DNA from: Ceratodon purpureus
Taxonomy: Eukaryota; Streptophyta; Bryopsida; Pseudoditrichales; Ditrichaceae
Assembly: GCA_014871385.1 (NCBI GenBank)
Contig: CM026424.1
Location: 2,545,131-2,609,130 of the forward strand
Direction: 5' to 3'
DNA: 64,000 nt
The notes beneath the pieces are model-generated. The model did not search any database and had not been told where the DNA came from. It worked only from the letters and a program-made list of their open reading frames with translations. Both the position numbers and the translations under genes were made by a program. How positions within the stretch are numbered: the first letter of the stretch is position 1; every line of letters begins with the position of its first letter. Positions 9,887 through 22,853 of the stretch are shown here, piece by piece.

Positions 9887-10007
9887 CTTAACAAGTCTCT
9901 GATGCAGACTCTAATAAAATGTACGGGGGAGCTGCAGACAGAAGATCGAGGAACTTGATGACAGAATATCGAGGAAATTAAAGACAGGACATCGGTGATA
10001 CCCTCCT
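9887..10007 (+). repeat. 121-bp dispersed repeat, copy A
   Basis: This copy matches 19456-19576 over 121 bp in the same orientation with about five substitutions and no gaps. It contains a loose internal repeat of roughly 23 bp (GACAGAAGATCGAGGAA, GACAGAATATCGAGGAA, GACAGGACATCGG). Sequence diverges abruptly at both edges. It could be a small non-autonomous element or part of a larger subterminal region. Confidence 0.85.
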
Positions 10008-10696
10008 GGGAGCTACTACAATGAAGACTGATATAGTTTCCTCGGTACTCAATGATTCCGGAGATTCAATCCGGGAAATGACGATGAAGGCTCAGGAGGA
10101 GGAGTTCCACTTACCTCCGCTACCACTGTGAGGAAATTGTGATTCGAAAAAGGTGAGGATACCATACGTATACATGCAATGGAGAAGGGGAGAGTGCACT
10201 CCAAGTTTTGCTTGAGGCTGATACACAATGACATTGATGGCTAAATCTTTCCTGCGCCCACGACGTGTCACTTCGATTCTCTGCTGCCCTCCCGTCATGT
10301 CCATTCCGAATGCAAATCACCTAAGGACATCACTTTAATGATGAGTTTTCCTGCACTGGGGAGACCCTCAACCTGTCAGTGAGGTGAACGAGACATGAGA
10401 CGTCAACTCCATAGGATTGACATTACCAGTACAACATATGGCTATCATGAAAATTGAAGTTTTTTGTAAAATTGATTACTGAAGGGCTGTAATGTCGTTA
10501 GTTCTTGGCACGTCCCTGTCTTGAATTCATGCTGACAATGCATGTTTATGCAATTGACATCATGTCCCATTCTATATGGAGGAAGAGTATGACGAATGAT
10601 TACCAAAGTACCCAGGATTCCTGGATTTGAACCGTGGCAACAAGAATCCTGATTTCAGAAAACAATATCCAAGGGAAAATAAGTAAAAACATAATA

Positions 10697-11765
10697 TTGC
10701 TGATGGCCCCAGGATCCTCATGGTGCTCACCGATGATCCGCTCTCTCTCCCTCGCATCCTCAATCACATGACTCTCTGTCAACTCCACAGCGTACAACTC
10801 GCTACTCTTGATCCTCTTCTTCGATCCGTTCTTGGGAGGCTTCGAGGTCGCAAGCACCGTCGGCTGTCGCCCACGTTCAAAGTATACAAGTTTCGCCCAT
10901 ACATGAGCACCACCAGCACACACGAGCCCACCATGACGAGGTCCGGCCGCTGCTCCATCTCCTACTCCACTTTCTCCAAGAAATCATTCTCAGTTTCGAT
11001 GAACGCCTGCCGGACCTCTTCCAACACCCCAATTCGAAACTGCGGGAGATCAACGCCCTCATTGTCGGAAATCTCCTCCATGGCCGTGTCCATGTCGCTG
11101 GAATCCGACTCCGCCATGGCATCATCCTCGCCTGAATTCGCACTGTCGTCGGCATCCACGAGTGCTTGCCTCTTCTGCGCTTTGCACTCCAACAGACGGA
11201 GATTGAGGCCGATGTTCTCGTACAGAGTCCCCGCCAGGAAGTCGGCCGCGTCGCGGCCGTTGAAGCCGTCGTGGATCCCGCAAAACAGCCATCCGTTGTC
11301 CTCCGAGCAGACGGCTTGCACTCTGTCCTCCCCAGCTGCCCCGCCCGCCATCTGCACGTCTCGCGCGTTCAGGAAACTGCTTCGGCTGTCTGCGTACGAG
11401 GTTAAGGCGCTGAGCTCGCTTGGAACCGATTGGCTGCCGATGCTCTGGCTTAGTGTTTGAGTGAGAGACGACAAGGAGGAGTTCAAGGATGAGGTTCGGT
11501 AGATGGGGTCCATTTTGCGGAACGTCTTCGGGGAATCCAGACCCGGGAGAATCTGCTCCCCGAGCTTGCCATTGAAGATGCTGGAATTTGCCAACGTTGC
11601 GTTCGCGCCCAACGCAGCGCCCGAGAGGGAGGAGAAGAAGCTGTTGCGGCGAGTAAGTGGGTTGCTGGGCAAGGTGACGGAGATTGCGTCGTCCACGGAG
11701 CTGGTTTAGGAGATGGTGTCGGTGGGGATGGAGCGCATCCGCTGGATTCCATGGCCGGACTGGCA
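10697..11765 (-). pseudogene. POLTERGEIST-like PP2C phosphatase, decayed N-terminal part
   Basis: The reading direction is minus. The text matches the N-terminal half of plant POL/PLL-type PP2C proteins: [14 protein letters not shown], the PP2C motif [17 protein letters not shown] then [14 protein letters not shown], an acidic insert, and LVMVGSCVLVVL with NVGDSR. Functional POL/PLL phosphatases act at the plasma membrane in stem-cell signalling. This copy has an in-frame TAA at 11708-11706 (after SIPTDTIS), a TAG at 10964-10962 (after FLEKVE) and a one-base loss near 10860 inside NVGDSRAVLA. Similarity stops at AISN near 10697, where an intron would normally follow but no donor is seen, so the C-terminal catalytic half is missing. 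A 246-codon plus-strand frame here is only its antisense. Confidence 0.8.
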
Positions 11766-12044
11766 TTGGTAGCGAAAGTGCACGGGAAGAAATCTTACTG
11801 GTATACTCAGAGTCTTCACTTGCTCCTTGTTATGCCTGCCATCAAGGGAAGTGTTCATACTGTTTCATTCATGTGCAGTAAAGTATAACTTCACAAGCGC
11901 AACCCCGTGCTAGAATAAGTTGACAGTGCAAAAATTACACAAATGACGAAAAAAAGATGTAATTGTTGGAGCATAAAATTGGTCGTGTAGTAGATTGGCA
12001 CGTGTAGCATAATTTGCATGACGTGAGTCGAATGCAAAAAATAC

Positions 12045-14800
12045 CTGAATAGAGGGGATTTCTGCTAGATTTCTGCAAAATCAATTTTGAGATGTGATTC
12101 CACTTCTGCACTAGTCGCTTCCAGCATCCACGTTGCTGGGTTTGAGCCTTCCTTGCTCTTGGGCACTCCATTAATCGCCTGCATGACGGCAAGATGGGTT
12201 TAAGATATTGTGAATTTATTAATTCTGCCATAGCCTGTCAGATATTGTCACAATCAATGAAGATATCACCAGGAGTAATCTGTAAGAAGATATCACCACG
12301 AGTAATCTGTAAGAAGATATCACCAGGAGTAATCCGTAAGTGAGTATGGGTATCGATTACAAGGTGAATTAAAATCGCCTTACATCGAAGTACTTGATAA
12401 GGGTCTCTGAGTTCCGCCCCAATGGTCCCATGTATATCACTTGACCTCCACGCTTCATCAGCAACATCTACCACAGAACAAATTAATCCAAAATATATTA
12501 AATCGTTTGAAATTCATGTCAGCAAGATGACTTGGAGTTCAATTAAAACCTTGCCAACTGCAAAGTGTCCAGAATAATCCACAATGCCCGTTATGGAAAA
12601 TAGAGTGGTGTTAAAGTTGTGTTGATTGTCAGCAGTCTTGAGATGCACCCACCTCGTCAAAGGATTCAAAGATGTCAATGCTTGGCTGATGAATGGTGCA
12701 CACAACAGTGCGCCCTGTGTCCACTGTGTTCCTCACAGCGCGCATCACGATGGCAGCAGCACGGGCATCTAACCCACTAGTGGGCTCATCCATGAACACA
12801 ATTGAGGGATTAGCAACAAGTTCCACTGCAATTGTCAGCCTTTTCCTTTGCTCGGTGGATAGACCCGTCACTCCCGGCAATCCCACCAGGGCATCCTCCA
12901 AAGGCTTCAACTCCACCAGTTCCATCACCTCCTCTACAAATTGCTGCAACTCAAGCCGATCAATCCAAAGCAACATCCATTCAGTATAATAAGTACGGGT
13001 ATTAATTCCTGATTAATACAGCTCCCCGGATTAACTTAGAGCATACTTCATTACACCATTTACACCAGGAACTGATTTTCACAAGTTTATACAGGTGTGT
13101 CCAGTGTCACCACAGTCACCAAGTTGAGCCTAAGCTTGAGATAACTACGCAGTTTGGAACTTACCACACGAGTTTTGAGGTCTGTCTCTGGAGGCAACCT
13201 GAGCCAAGCTGAAAAGACAAGCGACTCTCGGACCCTCACTTGAGGAGAGTGAATGTCATTTTGCTCACAGTATCCACATACCCGAGCGAAAGTTTCTTGC
13301 TTCTTTGGAAAACCGGAGATGCGAATCTCACCCTCTACATATCCACCGGTTTTCCTTCCTGCGAGCACATCCATGAGGGTCGTCTTCCCGGCACCACTTA
13401 CTCCCACCAAAGCCGTCAACACTCCAGGACGAAAATTGCCCGTCACTCCACAGAAGAGTTGGAGCCTCTCCTCTGTCACCCCTTGAGCCCTCGTTTCCGC
13501 TGCCATGTCCACAAAGTACTTCATATCGTTGAAAGACATTGCAAGCGGCTTGAAAGGCAGGATCATTCCTCTTTTATGGCCTATTTTTGATGGAAATTCA
13601 ATGCCATTGGTCACTCTCAAAACGTGCTCCTGCACATGTTCTTCGTTTCGGGAGTCACTTCCTGCAATATCATAGAGCGGAACATAATCAGACGAATATA
13701 ACTTCGTAGAGTAAATTATCTAATACATTACAATCAATGCAGGCTCTATTGGTATTTAGAGTATCTGTGTGCGATAACTTACCATGGATGTTGATGGAAT
13801 CCTTTGACCTTGCACGTAGCTTCTTGTTTTTGTGCCTTGCTGAGACTACAATTCCGTCTCCAGTGAGGTTGGCGTTTCTCAGATCAAGAGCTTCTTCTGA
13901 TATCACTGGTTGTGGCTTTCCCAATGCTATTTGCAACCCACAGGAAGGTCTTGAGAAAATAGGAATTAGAAAACTAGTTAGATCTGCTTATCTTACCATT
14001 CTCTAACCATATTGCCTCGTCAGGAACACTTTAAGGATGTGAACTATCAACACAATTCTTTTCCAATAAGGTGATATACACAGAGTGATGGTAGCTTGGA
14101 GTCTGTTACTTGGTCCATGTCGAAGAGAAAATCTAGTTATTTACTTTGGCCAAATGTGAGAATGCTTACGATCAAGATATGTGAGAGTGAGCGTATAGAA
14201 GGCGTTGAAAAGGATCGTGTAAGCAGCCAGCGTTCCGATTCCAATCCAATACCAGTAAGCGTCTCCATGGATTCCGAAGTTATGCATCACTTTGTGCCCA
14301 AGTGTCAATGCACTATTTTGTATGTTCTGTCCAACACAGGAAACAAGTGCAAAGAATCAAATTAGACCACTGTGAAATATAATCACATTGTTCTTATAAG
14401 CACCAAACACATAAAATCTGTAACGGAACACGATGAAGAGCTAGAACTAATGACGATAGGAATAATTCAGGAACTCACTGTAGCCCATCGAGGTGCGAGG
14501 AACTCGTTCACAGTGCGGGCACTCTGCGCATAAGCTATGGGTGATGACCAATAGCCCCAGATCCACCATGGTTTAATTTTCTCCCTTGGTATGATAAATC
14601 CTCCGAGCAAGACAAAGACTACCAATGCGCAGGTTCCCCCTGTGTTGGCAACGACCATCGTTCGGCATATCCCAGCAATCAACCGGAACAACGCACTTGA
14701 CATGAGATGCACCAAAGTCAGCAAGAGAAACGAAAGCAATTTTTTAGGAACCTCCCACATGGGCACACTGAGCAATACTGAACACCGCGGCAACTGAAAT
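12045..14800 (-). pseudogene. PDR-type (ABCG) transporter, internal fragment with NBD2
   Basis: Seven exon-like blocks run in order on the minus strand: about 14790-14479 (end of the first membrane domain, then IKPWWIWGYW), 14326-14170 (NWYWIG-like AYWYWIGIG), 13926-13783 (linker), 13661-13165 (Walker [10 protein letters not shown]), 12943-12653 (signature [12 protein letters not shown], Walker [12 protein letters not shown]), 12467-12384 ([16 protein letters not shown]) and 12178-12045 ([14 protein letters not shown]). Most junctions have GT-AG sites. The first nucleotide-binding domain and the whole second membrane domain are absent. The last block carries TAG (12067-12065) where the family has Tyr in FAEIY. 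Full-length PDR proteins (about 1,400 aa) export terpenoids, hormones or cuticle lipids; this piece cannot. The gap 11771-12044 holds nothing recognisable. Confidence 0.85.
12259..12340. repeat. 27-bp tandem repeat, three copies
   Basis: The unit GAAGATATCACCAGGAGTAA plus seven more bases recurs at 12259, 12286 and 12313 with one or two differences. It lies in the intron between the last two PDR blocks. Confidence 0.9.
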
Positions 14801-15275
14801 ACAATTATTCCACCCAAGTCAGTCCCTTAATCTGATTAAATGATGCAAAATGAGGAGATCTAGACTTCGATGCTCCTGAAAGATTACAAAGCCGTGAGTA
14901 ATCTATTCCTGCTAATGCATGGGAAGGGACTAAATGTAGGTTGAGCCCTTTAATCAAATGAATATTGAATGGAAATTTTGATAGTTGTCTTTAACTTGCA
15001 ACTACGAGATTGCTCGTTGGAGCTACCGTCTGCAGTCAGTGATCATCATTATTCTGCGTCACATCAATCACAACATGCCCCTTCACGTTGTGCACACATG
15101 CACATGAACATTGTACATTGCCAACTGAACGATAGTGCACTTGATAATATAAATTTAGCTGACATGTTCACGATCAACAGCATTTACCAAAAAACAAGAA
15201 TGTCCAACATTGCCGACTCAATAACACTGCACACTTCGAAATTAAGGTTTGCTTTGGATTACCATTTAATCGTTG

Positions 15276-18200
15276 CTAATGGTCATCTATGACATCCTCA
15301 ACTTCGGCTGTTAAATCAGCATCCTCCCGCTGCTCAGCATCGCCTTCGTCCCAGTCAGAATCCATCTCTTCTTCATCGCCGTGTTCGTGTCCGCCTTCGT
15401 CGTCAGCCTCTTCATGTGCGAGAACATGAGCTACATCTGCCTCCAATACAGGGTGTAGTCCTTCGGTTTCCTGTGGATTTCTGTCAGCGGATATGTTCGT
15501 CGTGGCGTCAGATCGACCGGGGGCACTTAATGACTCCTCTATAGACTCCGCTGTCACGCGCCTGGAGCGAGGCTCTACATCACGGACTATCCTCCAATCT
15601 GGATCCAGAGGATCCTGTATGAAGTAGACCTGCCAACAATGCAAACATGTTATTCAGGTTATTCAACGTAATATCGGTTTCACAACTGCATCATTACGTT
15701 AGCATTCGCATAAGTGCTGGCAGGAGAAGAGAAAAGCAACCGGCGATGAGAATTTGGAAGACATGCACCTGTTTTGCATGGAGTGGCATGATGTACGGTT
15801 CTATTGCGGGATACTGTCTGGCATTGAACTTTACAGACCAGAAACCATGGTCATCTACGCGGATGGTTCGATTGCCTCCTACATCGGGCCTAATCCAGGA
15901 GCATTCAAGTACGGTATATTGGAGGTGTCCGTAATCCACTTCAAGTATATCCTTTAATATTCCAACATACTGCAATGGAGCCTCAACAGGGTGTCTGTCT
16001 CGCGTTGAAGACCTACATGTCTGAGTGGCAATGCACGCTACTCCAGAATCAAAGGAAACATTGCTCCGTCCCTCCTCGTCATCCACACGGAAGTGATATC
16101 CATAGGCGTACATTGAAGTGTAACGTTTCACTACTGGGATAGGCATCTTGGAGAGCGTGGTGAGAGACAGATTTCTGGGCAGGCCCTGGTCTGCCATCGA
16201 CTGCACGCGTTCCTCGAGCCAATTAGAGAATCGGCTGAACCGTCTCCGATGTCTGGTATCTTCCGCATTTCGTAGGTCTAAATACTCACTGCAAAAAAGG
16301 ATGTACAATTATACTACAATTTCAACTACTCAGGAACGCAGATTACAAGCTAGAATCTGACAACGGACGAACTGTGCAGCAAGTACAATGTAATGTACTT
16401 GGCTTTATGGATTTCGGGACAGACATCTCAGTTCAGCATGGCCATCAGGGCTCGAACATTGTCGACTGCTGCGGATAAATAACACAATGACCTTTCTCAA
16501 TCGAACATGGCATAATGGAACAAGAACAGGATGGAAACATTATGAGTCCTAACAGAGAAGAGGATATTACCGGTATAAGGCCTCCGTGAAAGTTGAATGC
16601 CGGATAATGTGCTCATGCACCTCTAACAAATCAGCCGCACTCAAACGCACCTCCACTGGCCTCCCCTCGAGAACTTCGCTACAGTCCTTTAAATCTTCGT
16701 CCATGTCCCAGATTACACGTGCAGGAATTGGAAATGACCGAAAATGTTCAGTCACAAATCCCAATGCTTCCTCAATGATATACCCCATTGCAATGGAGCC
16801 CTCAGGCCTTGCCTTGTTTCTGACCAATGTTTTAAGATGTCCCATGTATCTCTCACCAGAATACATCCACCTTGCATGTACGGGACCGCACCAATACAAT
16901 TCACGGGGCACATGGTTGACCAAATGTGGCATGCTGTTCCAAAATGCTGGAGGGAAGTGGAGCTCCATTAGTGACATTGTCTCTGCAACGTATGTTTGCA
17001 GCTGTGTCAGCTCGTCCACATTGATGATCTTTGCACAGAATTGTCGAAAGCAGTGACCCAATCTAATGAGACACACCATTGGACCCTCTGGTAGTAATCC
17101 ACGTATGGCAGCCGGTAGTATTTCTTGGAGCAGAACGTGCCAATCATGCGTTTTCAAGAATTGCAGGCATTCCTTCTGTAAGTTCACAAGCTTCTCAAAA
17201 TTTGCGCAATGTCCTGATGGTGTCTGCACAGAGTGTATGGTACGCAGGAACTTCCGTTTTTGTTCCCGCTGAAGTACATAAGGGGCATGTGGTTTTCTGA
17301 ATGTACCATCAACACCGTCCCTCTGAAGATGAAGATGATGCATCACATTTGCTTGTTGCATGTCCTTTCTGACTGCAATTGTATCAGCGTCACCCATCAC
17401 AAATCCCATTGCTGTGGCAACCACGTTTTTCTCAATATGCATAACATCTAGGGTATGCCGCACGGGGAGTTCCTGTAACAAGATCAAAAATTCGTGAGCC
17501 AAAGATGGAAAGATTTCACAGGAGTATGCAAGGACTATGGATGATTCATAATTCTCCATTACTGTTTCCGATGATTGCTTGCTGTACAACATAGAAAAGG
17601 TATAAGTACATTGACCTGAATAACCCGTTCCTGTATTGCAAAGCAGACATTACACATCGTCGGCCAACAGAGGACATTACAAATGAACGGGTTATAACCT
17701 TCGTTAGTGACGCAGGCGCCAAAAAAAAAAAAACGAGTGGCCACTTCCCCATTCGGAAAATGAATAAACTATATATTGACGCAGCAATTGTCACGTATAC
17801 ACTCCTCGTAACCACTTCCGTGAAAACATGTCCACAATCTAGCAATGCTCGACCACATCACTCTTACACCTCGATCACATCACTCAAAAGCAACCGTTTC
17901 TATTTGTTCACTTACAGAAGCCCACTTCCAGCTCATGTACCACTCTAAAGAATTGCCCTAATTTGGAAATTCAACTTCTTGTCTACAAAGGAAAGTCACT
18001 ACCAGAACTAAAATGTATAATCAGTTATGACTCGCAAGTGAGGCGTACAATTTTGCAAACTTCACGAGACACCTTGGACCAAGTTTACAAATCGATCAAT
18101 TCTGACACACGAACAGCTATACTTCCCTCCGCCGTCGCCAATGTGGGCACCTCAAGCAACTGATCAACCGATACTACATCACTGATGTCCAAAGCATGAA

Positions 18201-21200
18201 TCAAACTGAGCTCTATACAACTTAAAAAAACAATTAAGTTCAGAGGACTTAGGACCTATGTGTACTCCGATAACTTACCCAATCAGATGGGAAATTTGTC
18301 AACGAATTATCTACGGTTTGAAAAACTTCTATGAATTAATGACAACTGCCTACCGGGTTTCATGCACCAATTTAGAAGCTTGCAACTAGCACCGATGGGG
18401 ATTCATATTATCCTATCAATTCGCAAGTATAACGTAATTGTATAGAACAGCCCATTTGCAGCAAAAACGTTATCATTCAGTTAAAAGGCTAAAGGTCATC
18501 AATTAAAAGGCTAAAGGTTGACAGTCCAAAGTGCCTGGTAACGGACACACCGACTCTACTTGAGAGAGGGATAAGCTTGTGTTCACTGTGTAACAAAATC
18601 ATCAATCACAACTCAAAGAAAGGTGGTGATAGGAGAAACAACAGTAATCTGAAGCTCAATATGTCAAATTGATACAGTGAAACCTTTGTACAACTGTGAT
18701 CAAGCCTGCAAGAACGCAACGCTTTGGCAGAGAACATAGAACAACCCTATGCATTTCCACATCACTCTAACACCTCACAAGCTACTAACAACACTCCGAA
18801 TCAGGAGAAACACAATTGAATATCAAAAGCACTCCAACAAGACAATTAAATATGATTCTCGAACTATAAAAGATGTAGCGAGCTCTACAGCAAGAGTAAC
18901 AAAAGTCTAACGAGCTGCTGGAAAAGAATTGTTATTTACTGAATTGGACCTAGGAGTAGTGGATGACATAAAAAATTTGACAATAACTTTCAAAACTGAA
19001 ATGGAGAAACAATATAACCGAATTCTATATCTAATTCAAGTGAGCGAAAATGGCCGATCAGGTACTGCCTACTTACTAACCACATGCCCAAAGCCACCCT
19101 GCTCCAGAAGAAAAGAAACGCTCACTTCAAAACAACCACAAGTCACACGGCCCAGGAAAATATAAACACAATAACATGTGCATTGCTACAACCCTGACAC
19201 TCTGTTCCATAAACGCTTCTATCCCTTCTACCACACCAACGAACACCCATTCCCAATCGCCCAAGCACAGACCCACATATCACCAACAATTGTAGTATAC
19301 CATCAGAAACTGCAAACCACCAACCCAAAATTAAAAGAAATATATGCACTCAAGGTACCAAACATGTCTCAGAGTGACAGTGTACACTCCTCTCTCACAA
19401 CAACGACAATCGCAAGCTCAGGTAACCAGCTAACGGACTGCTGTTTCGAATACTACTTAACAAGTCTCTGATGCAGACTGTAATAAAATGTACGGGGGAG
19501 CTGCAGACAGAAGATCGAGGAACTTGATGATAGAACATCGAGGAAATTAAAGACAAGACATCGATGATACCCTCCTAAAATCTGCAATGTATGGGGGAGC
19601 CAACATGAATTATCCTGTACAGGATTCAGACTGTAATACATTTCCCTACCAGCATGCGCAACAATTTTATGCACCTGTAAGAGAAACACATAACAAAATA
19701 AAACTGATACTTTCTTGAGGGTTAGGACGTTTTACCTGCCAGTACGGGAGCCGGAAAAAACAGGAGACACGTTTTATGCCATGCCCCCTAACAGGATCGT
19801 TGTGAAGTGGTGTCCCTTCCTCTCGAAGCCACCGTTCTCGCTCCCGTCCTAACCTCAAAGCAGTCGCACCTGAAACCGGAAGCGGCGGCTGTCGCACTTC
19901 GACAGTGCCGAAATTTGCAGAGTCATGTCGCATGTGGTGGTCGGGTGGAAGGTACCTCCGTGCAAAGTTCTCAAAAACGTTTTTGTGAAGCAATTTTGCA
20001 CGGCGTGATCTAAAGCCAGCACCGCACACAGAACAGCCATGAAATCCCTTCGTTGTGCACCCGGCCAACATACCGTGCGCAGGAAAGTCCCCGATTGTCC
20101 ATATGACCATTGCACGGAGAATAAAGGCAGAGGAGTTCTTGTAATTCGCAACATCTTTGCAGTATATTCCGTAAGTCCACAACTCCAACAACTCGTCAAT
20201 AAGAGGAGCCATGTACACATCAAAGTGCTCGGACGTCACTGACTTTGGTCCCGGAATTAGCATTGCCAAAATGATAAAATATTTTTTTGTGGTTAACCAA
20301 GGAGCCATGTTATAATTCAAAAGAAGGATTGGCCAAATAGAGTACATACTGCGTTTGTCAGAAGATGGATTGAAACCATCTGCAATGAGGCCCATCCGGA
20401 CACACCTGTCATCGTATGCAAACTCCTCCCGGTAGCGTTCGTTTATCCACAGCCATTGTTTGGAGTGGGAAACATGTGACATCACACCATCAGTCCTCTG
20501 CTGCATTGCATGCCATGTCATGGCTGCTGCTTGCAGAGGACTCCGAAATATTCGTTTCAGCCTGGGAGTAACGGGAAACACTCTCAGCACCTTCTGCGGA
20601 ACAAGCGACTTCCCTGCTCTCTTTTTCCTTGGTGAGCGGCAGTTTGGACATGATGTGGCGTCCTCCAACTCGTTCCTGTATAAGCAGCAATCCTTAGGAC
20701 ACACGTCAAAACTTGTATACGAGTGCCCTAGACGCTTTACATATTCAGCGGCTTCTCTGTAAGAGGAAGGAAGAGAATTCGGTTGAGGTAGAATGGACTT
20801 GCTCATGAGTCGAAATAACTCGTCCATAGACACATCGGTGCTACCATGAAGTTTCCCAGAATTCAACAATAAGTATGTACAACCCAAGCTGGACATGGTG
20901 GAGCCGTAAAATAGTGGGGTGGCCGCGGCTTCTTGAAGTGCTGTTACGGAAGCCTCTGTCTCGCTATCTGAGTCTCCCCACTCAAGGTCAGATTCGTCTC
21001 GAGTCCCTGTGCTGAAATCCTCGGATGAGAGTGGGCTTCGTTGTCCCTCTTCTTCTGCTGTAGCTGGTTGCTGTCGCCCTGCGTTTTCCACAGCCTCTGA
21101 TTGCACGTCATCTGGCATGAATACGTTCTCTGCACCGGTCTCAGTTGCATTCTCCAGGGGCGGACTGCAATGTCGTCTTGGTGACGGAACATGGTGCAAG

Positions 21201-21938
21201 CCATGTCCTGCTGAATCTTCTGAATCCCCACCAACGCCCTCTGCAGGGACTGGATCGTTTCGCAAACCATGTCTTTCCACCTCAGCTTCTCGACGATTCA
21301 AGTCCGCCAGGCCGTACGTGTCCGTGACCATGTCCACGATGTTAATACCACTGTCTAGGGTTATATCTCGGGCTCTTCGAATTTCCTCGTTCGCCCTCTC
21401 CCCGTGGTACCACAGTATATGATCATTCCATTCCACGTCGGAATCATCGTCTTCATACCCCTGGATTTGTAAGAAGACAACGTGAACATCAGATACCCCC
21501 TGTAAATATACATAACAATGCAGCGAACTATGTACAAGTCAATATAAACCAATGGTATCAAAGAGATAGCAGCGACATGAACTGGAATTCATGTGTAGCA
21601 AATTGTAGAAGTGAAGCCAACATCTAGTGCGGAAGTGAACAAATCATCAGGCCCCTAAATTTCAAATATAGTAGGTGATCGGCAAACAATGGTTCATGAT
21701 ACAAACTTACCTCACTGCTTCCGTAGAACCATGGATGTCGACCATTCCGTGTCACACAACGTCGATAGGATGTCAATGACAGGGAAGAGCGCTGACCACG
21801 TGCGTGAAGATTACACGGACATTTCAATTTGATTAAACCCTGTCTCCGAGCATGAGCGATTTCTCTCTCTAAGAGTTTCACGGACCGCGCACGTATGCGC
21901 CTCTGCCCAGGTGACTGCCGTCTAATGCCACCTTCCAT
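15276..21938 (-). CDS. CACTA transposase (TNP2-like), five exons, 1,242 aa
   Basis: Exons: 21938-21711, 21460-19736, 17472-16571, 16288-15769 and 15629-15276. All junctions are GT-AG and stay in phase, giving 1,242 residues with no internal stop. Exon 1 has the transposase-associated Cys motif (KLKCPCNLH) and GRHPWFYGSSE, continuing into exon 2 with DHILWYHGE. Exon 2 holds the Transposase_21 region: CPKDCCLYR with ATSCPNCRSPR, then RMGLIADGFNPSS, WPILLLNYN, MLIPGPKS and GDFPAHGMLAG. Exon 3 starts ELPVRHTLDVMHIEKNV, the usual continuation after LPYW, and includes DUF4218-like text (HLVNHVPRELYWCGPVHARW). Exon 4 matches DUF4216 (GVACIATQT, WSVKFNARQ), followed by VYFIQDPLDPDW in exon 5 and an acidic tail. 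The 2,263-bp second intron contains one copy of the 121-bp repeat. The start at 21938 is the first ATG after an in-frame TAG. Confidence 0.88.
19456..19576 (+). repeat. 121-bp dispersed repeat, copy B (inside a transposase intron)
   Basis: This is the same unit as at 9887-10007, about 96 percent identical and in the same orientation. It sits in the long intron between transposase exons 2 and 3. The rest of that intron (17473-19735) shows no coding sequence I can support. Confidence 0.85.
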
Positions 21939-22116
21939 GTCAACCACTGCCTATGGAGTGGACTTCAGACATCCTGTAAGAGAAAATGATGAAGCCAACG
22001 GGTACTTCCTGGATGTCCTGCACACATACCATCAACGGTTGTAATCGGAAATAATGGTGTAGGAACACGGGGTTCACACGTCTGTAGCGTGCCAACAGTT
22101 CAAATTAGAATCATCA

Positions 22117-22491
22117 TTGCCGATGATTGTAACTAATTACAAAGGCATGGATCTTTATGGAGGACAAGTTCCGTGTGGAGACGAAGCATTGCCAAAAGCA
22201 ATGAGGTTTGTATTTCAAGGACATTGTGCAGTGACCATGGTCGCTGTCAGACACCAAGAACAACAATCACGCAGCGTTTCATGCAATGACGAGGAAATGG
22301 AATTGAAATTCACAAATTGCAGACGACATTCAGACATTCTGCAATGCAGGTATGCAAATCTTGTAACACATGTGCATTACGTGAAGTTGTATGATTTACT
22401 GGAAAAGAAAACAAAGTTTGCAACAATATCAGCTTCCATTATGTATGGAAGACAGGACCTAGCTGGCGTTACGCCAATCGACGTATGGTAG
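22117..22491 (+). CDS. Hypothetical open frame (124 codons) between the transposase and the Cys-rich gene
   Basis: One uninterrupted frame contains several Cys and His residues (CGDEALPKAMRFVF, CRRHSDILQCRY). It lies in the roughly 900-bp gap upstream of the transposase, where a promoter would be expected. I recognise no family and composition does not distinguish it from noncoding DNA. It may be spurious. Confidence 0.2.
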   Translation: MPMIVTNYKGMDLYGGQVPCGDEALPKAMRFVFQGHCAVTMVAVRHQEQQSRSVSCNDEEMELKFTNCRRHSDILQCRYANLVTHVHYVKLYDLLEKKTKFATISASIMYGRQDLAGVTPIDVW

Positions 22492-22853
22492 TCCAAACCA
22501 TGTAAGCATGGCATGGGAATTGTGCGGATCCAGACCTCCTACATTCCTCCACTGAGATCGTACAGGAAACGATGACGATGGCTTAGTGTCCTCCAGAGGA
22601 ATGCTTCTGCGCTGAAGCACTGTAAACTATATACGACGTCCTCAACGGCTAAAACATTGTCATTAGCAATAGGCTTCTAAATTACCGGCGTTGGACATTC
22701 TAGGAGATATGAGGCCATCGTCAACGGTGGCGCTTCACAATCGACCAGGAGCACACTAGCAGTCGCGCTCTGTTGTGGAGTCCCATTAATGGTTCCGGAG
22801 AACATCGACGCGCAACCGTATGCCCTACGCTCGCTGAGAAAACCTGCTTATGA

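Noticed and set aside
10720-11460. 246-codon plus-strand frame
   Set aside because: It is antisense to the PP2C remnant; its length follows from the GC-rich codons of the opposite strand.
9887-19576. The 121-bp repeats as terminal repeats of one LTR-type element spanning 9.9-19.6 kb
   Set aside because: They lack the expected end dinucleotides and primer-binding sites, and one copy lies within the intron of a gene that continues past it.
19667-19735. Open frame continuing past transposase exon 2
   Set aside because: The GT donor at 19735 and the exact family continuation at 17472 (after LPYW) show that this is intron.
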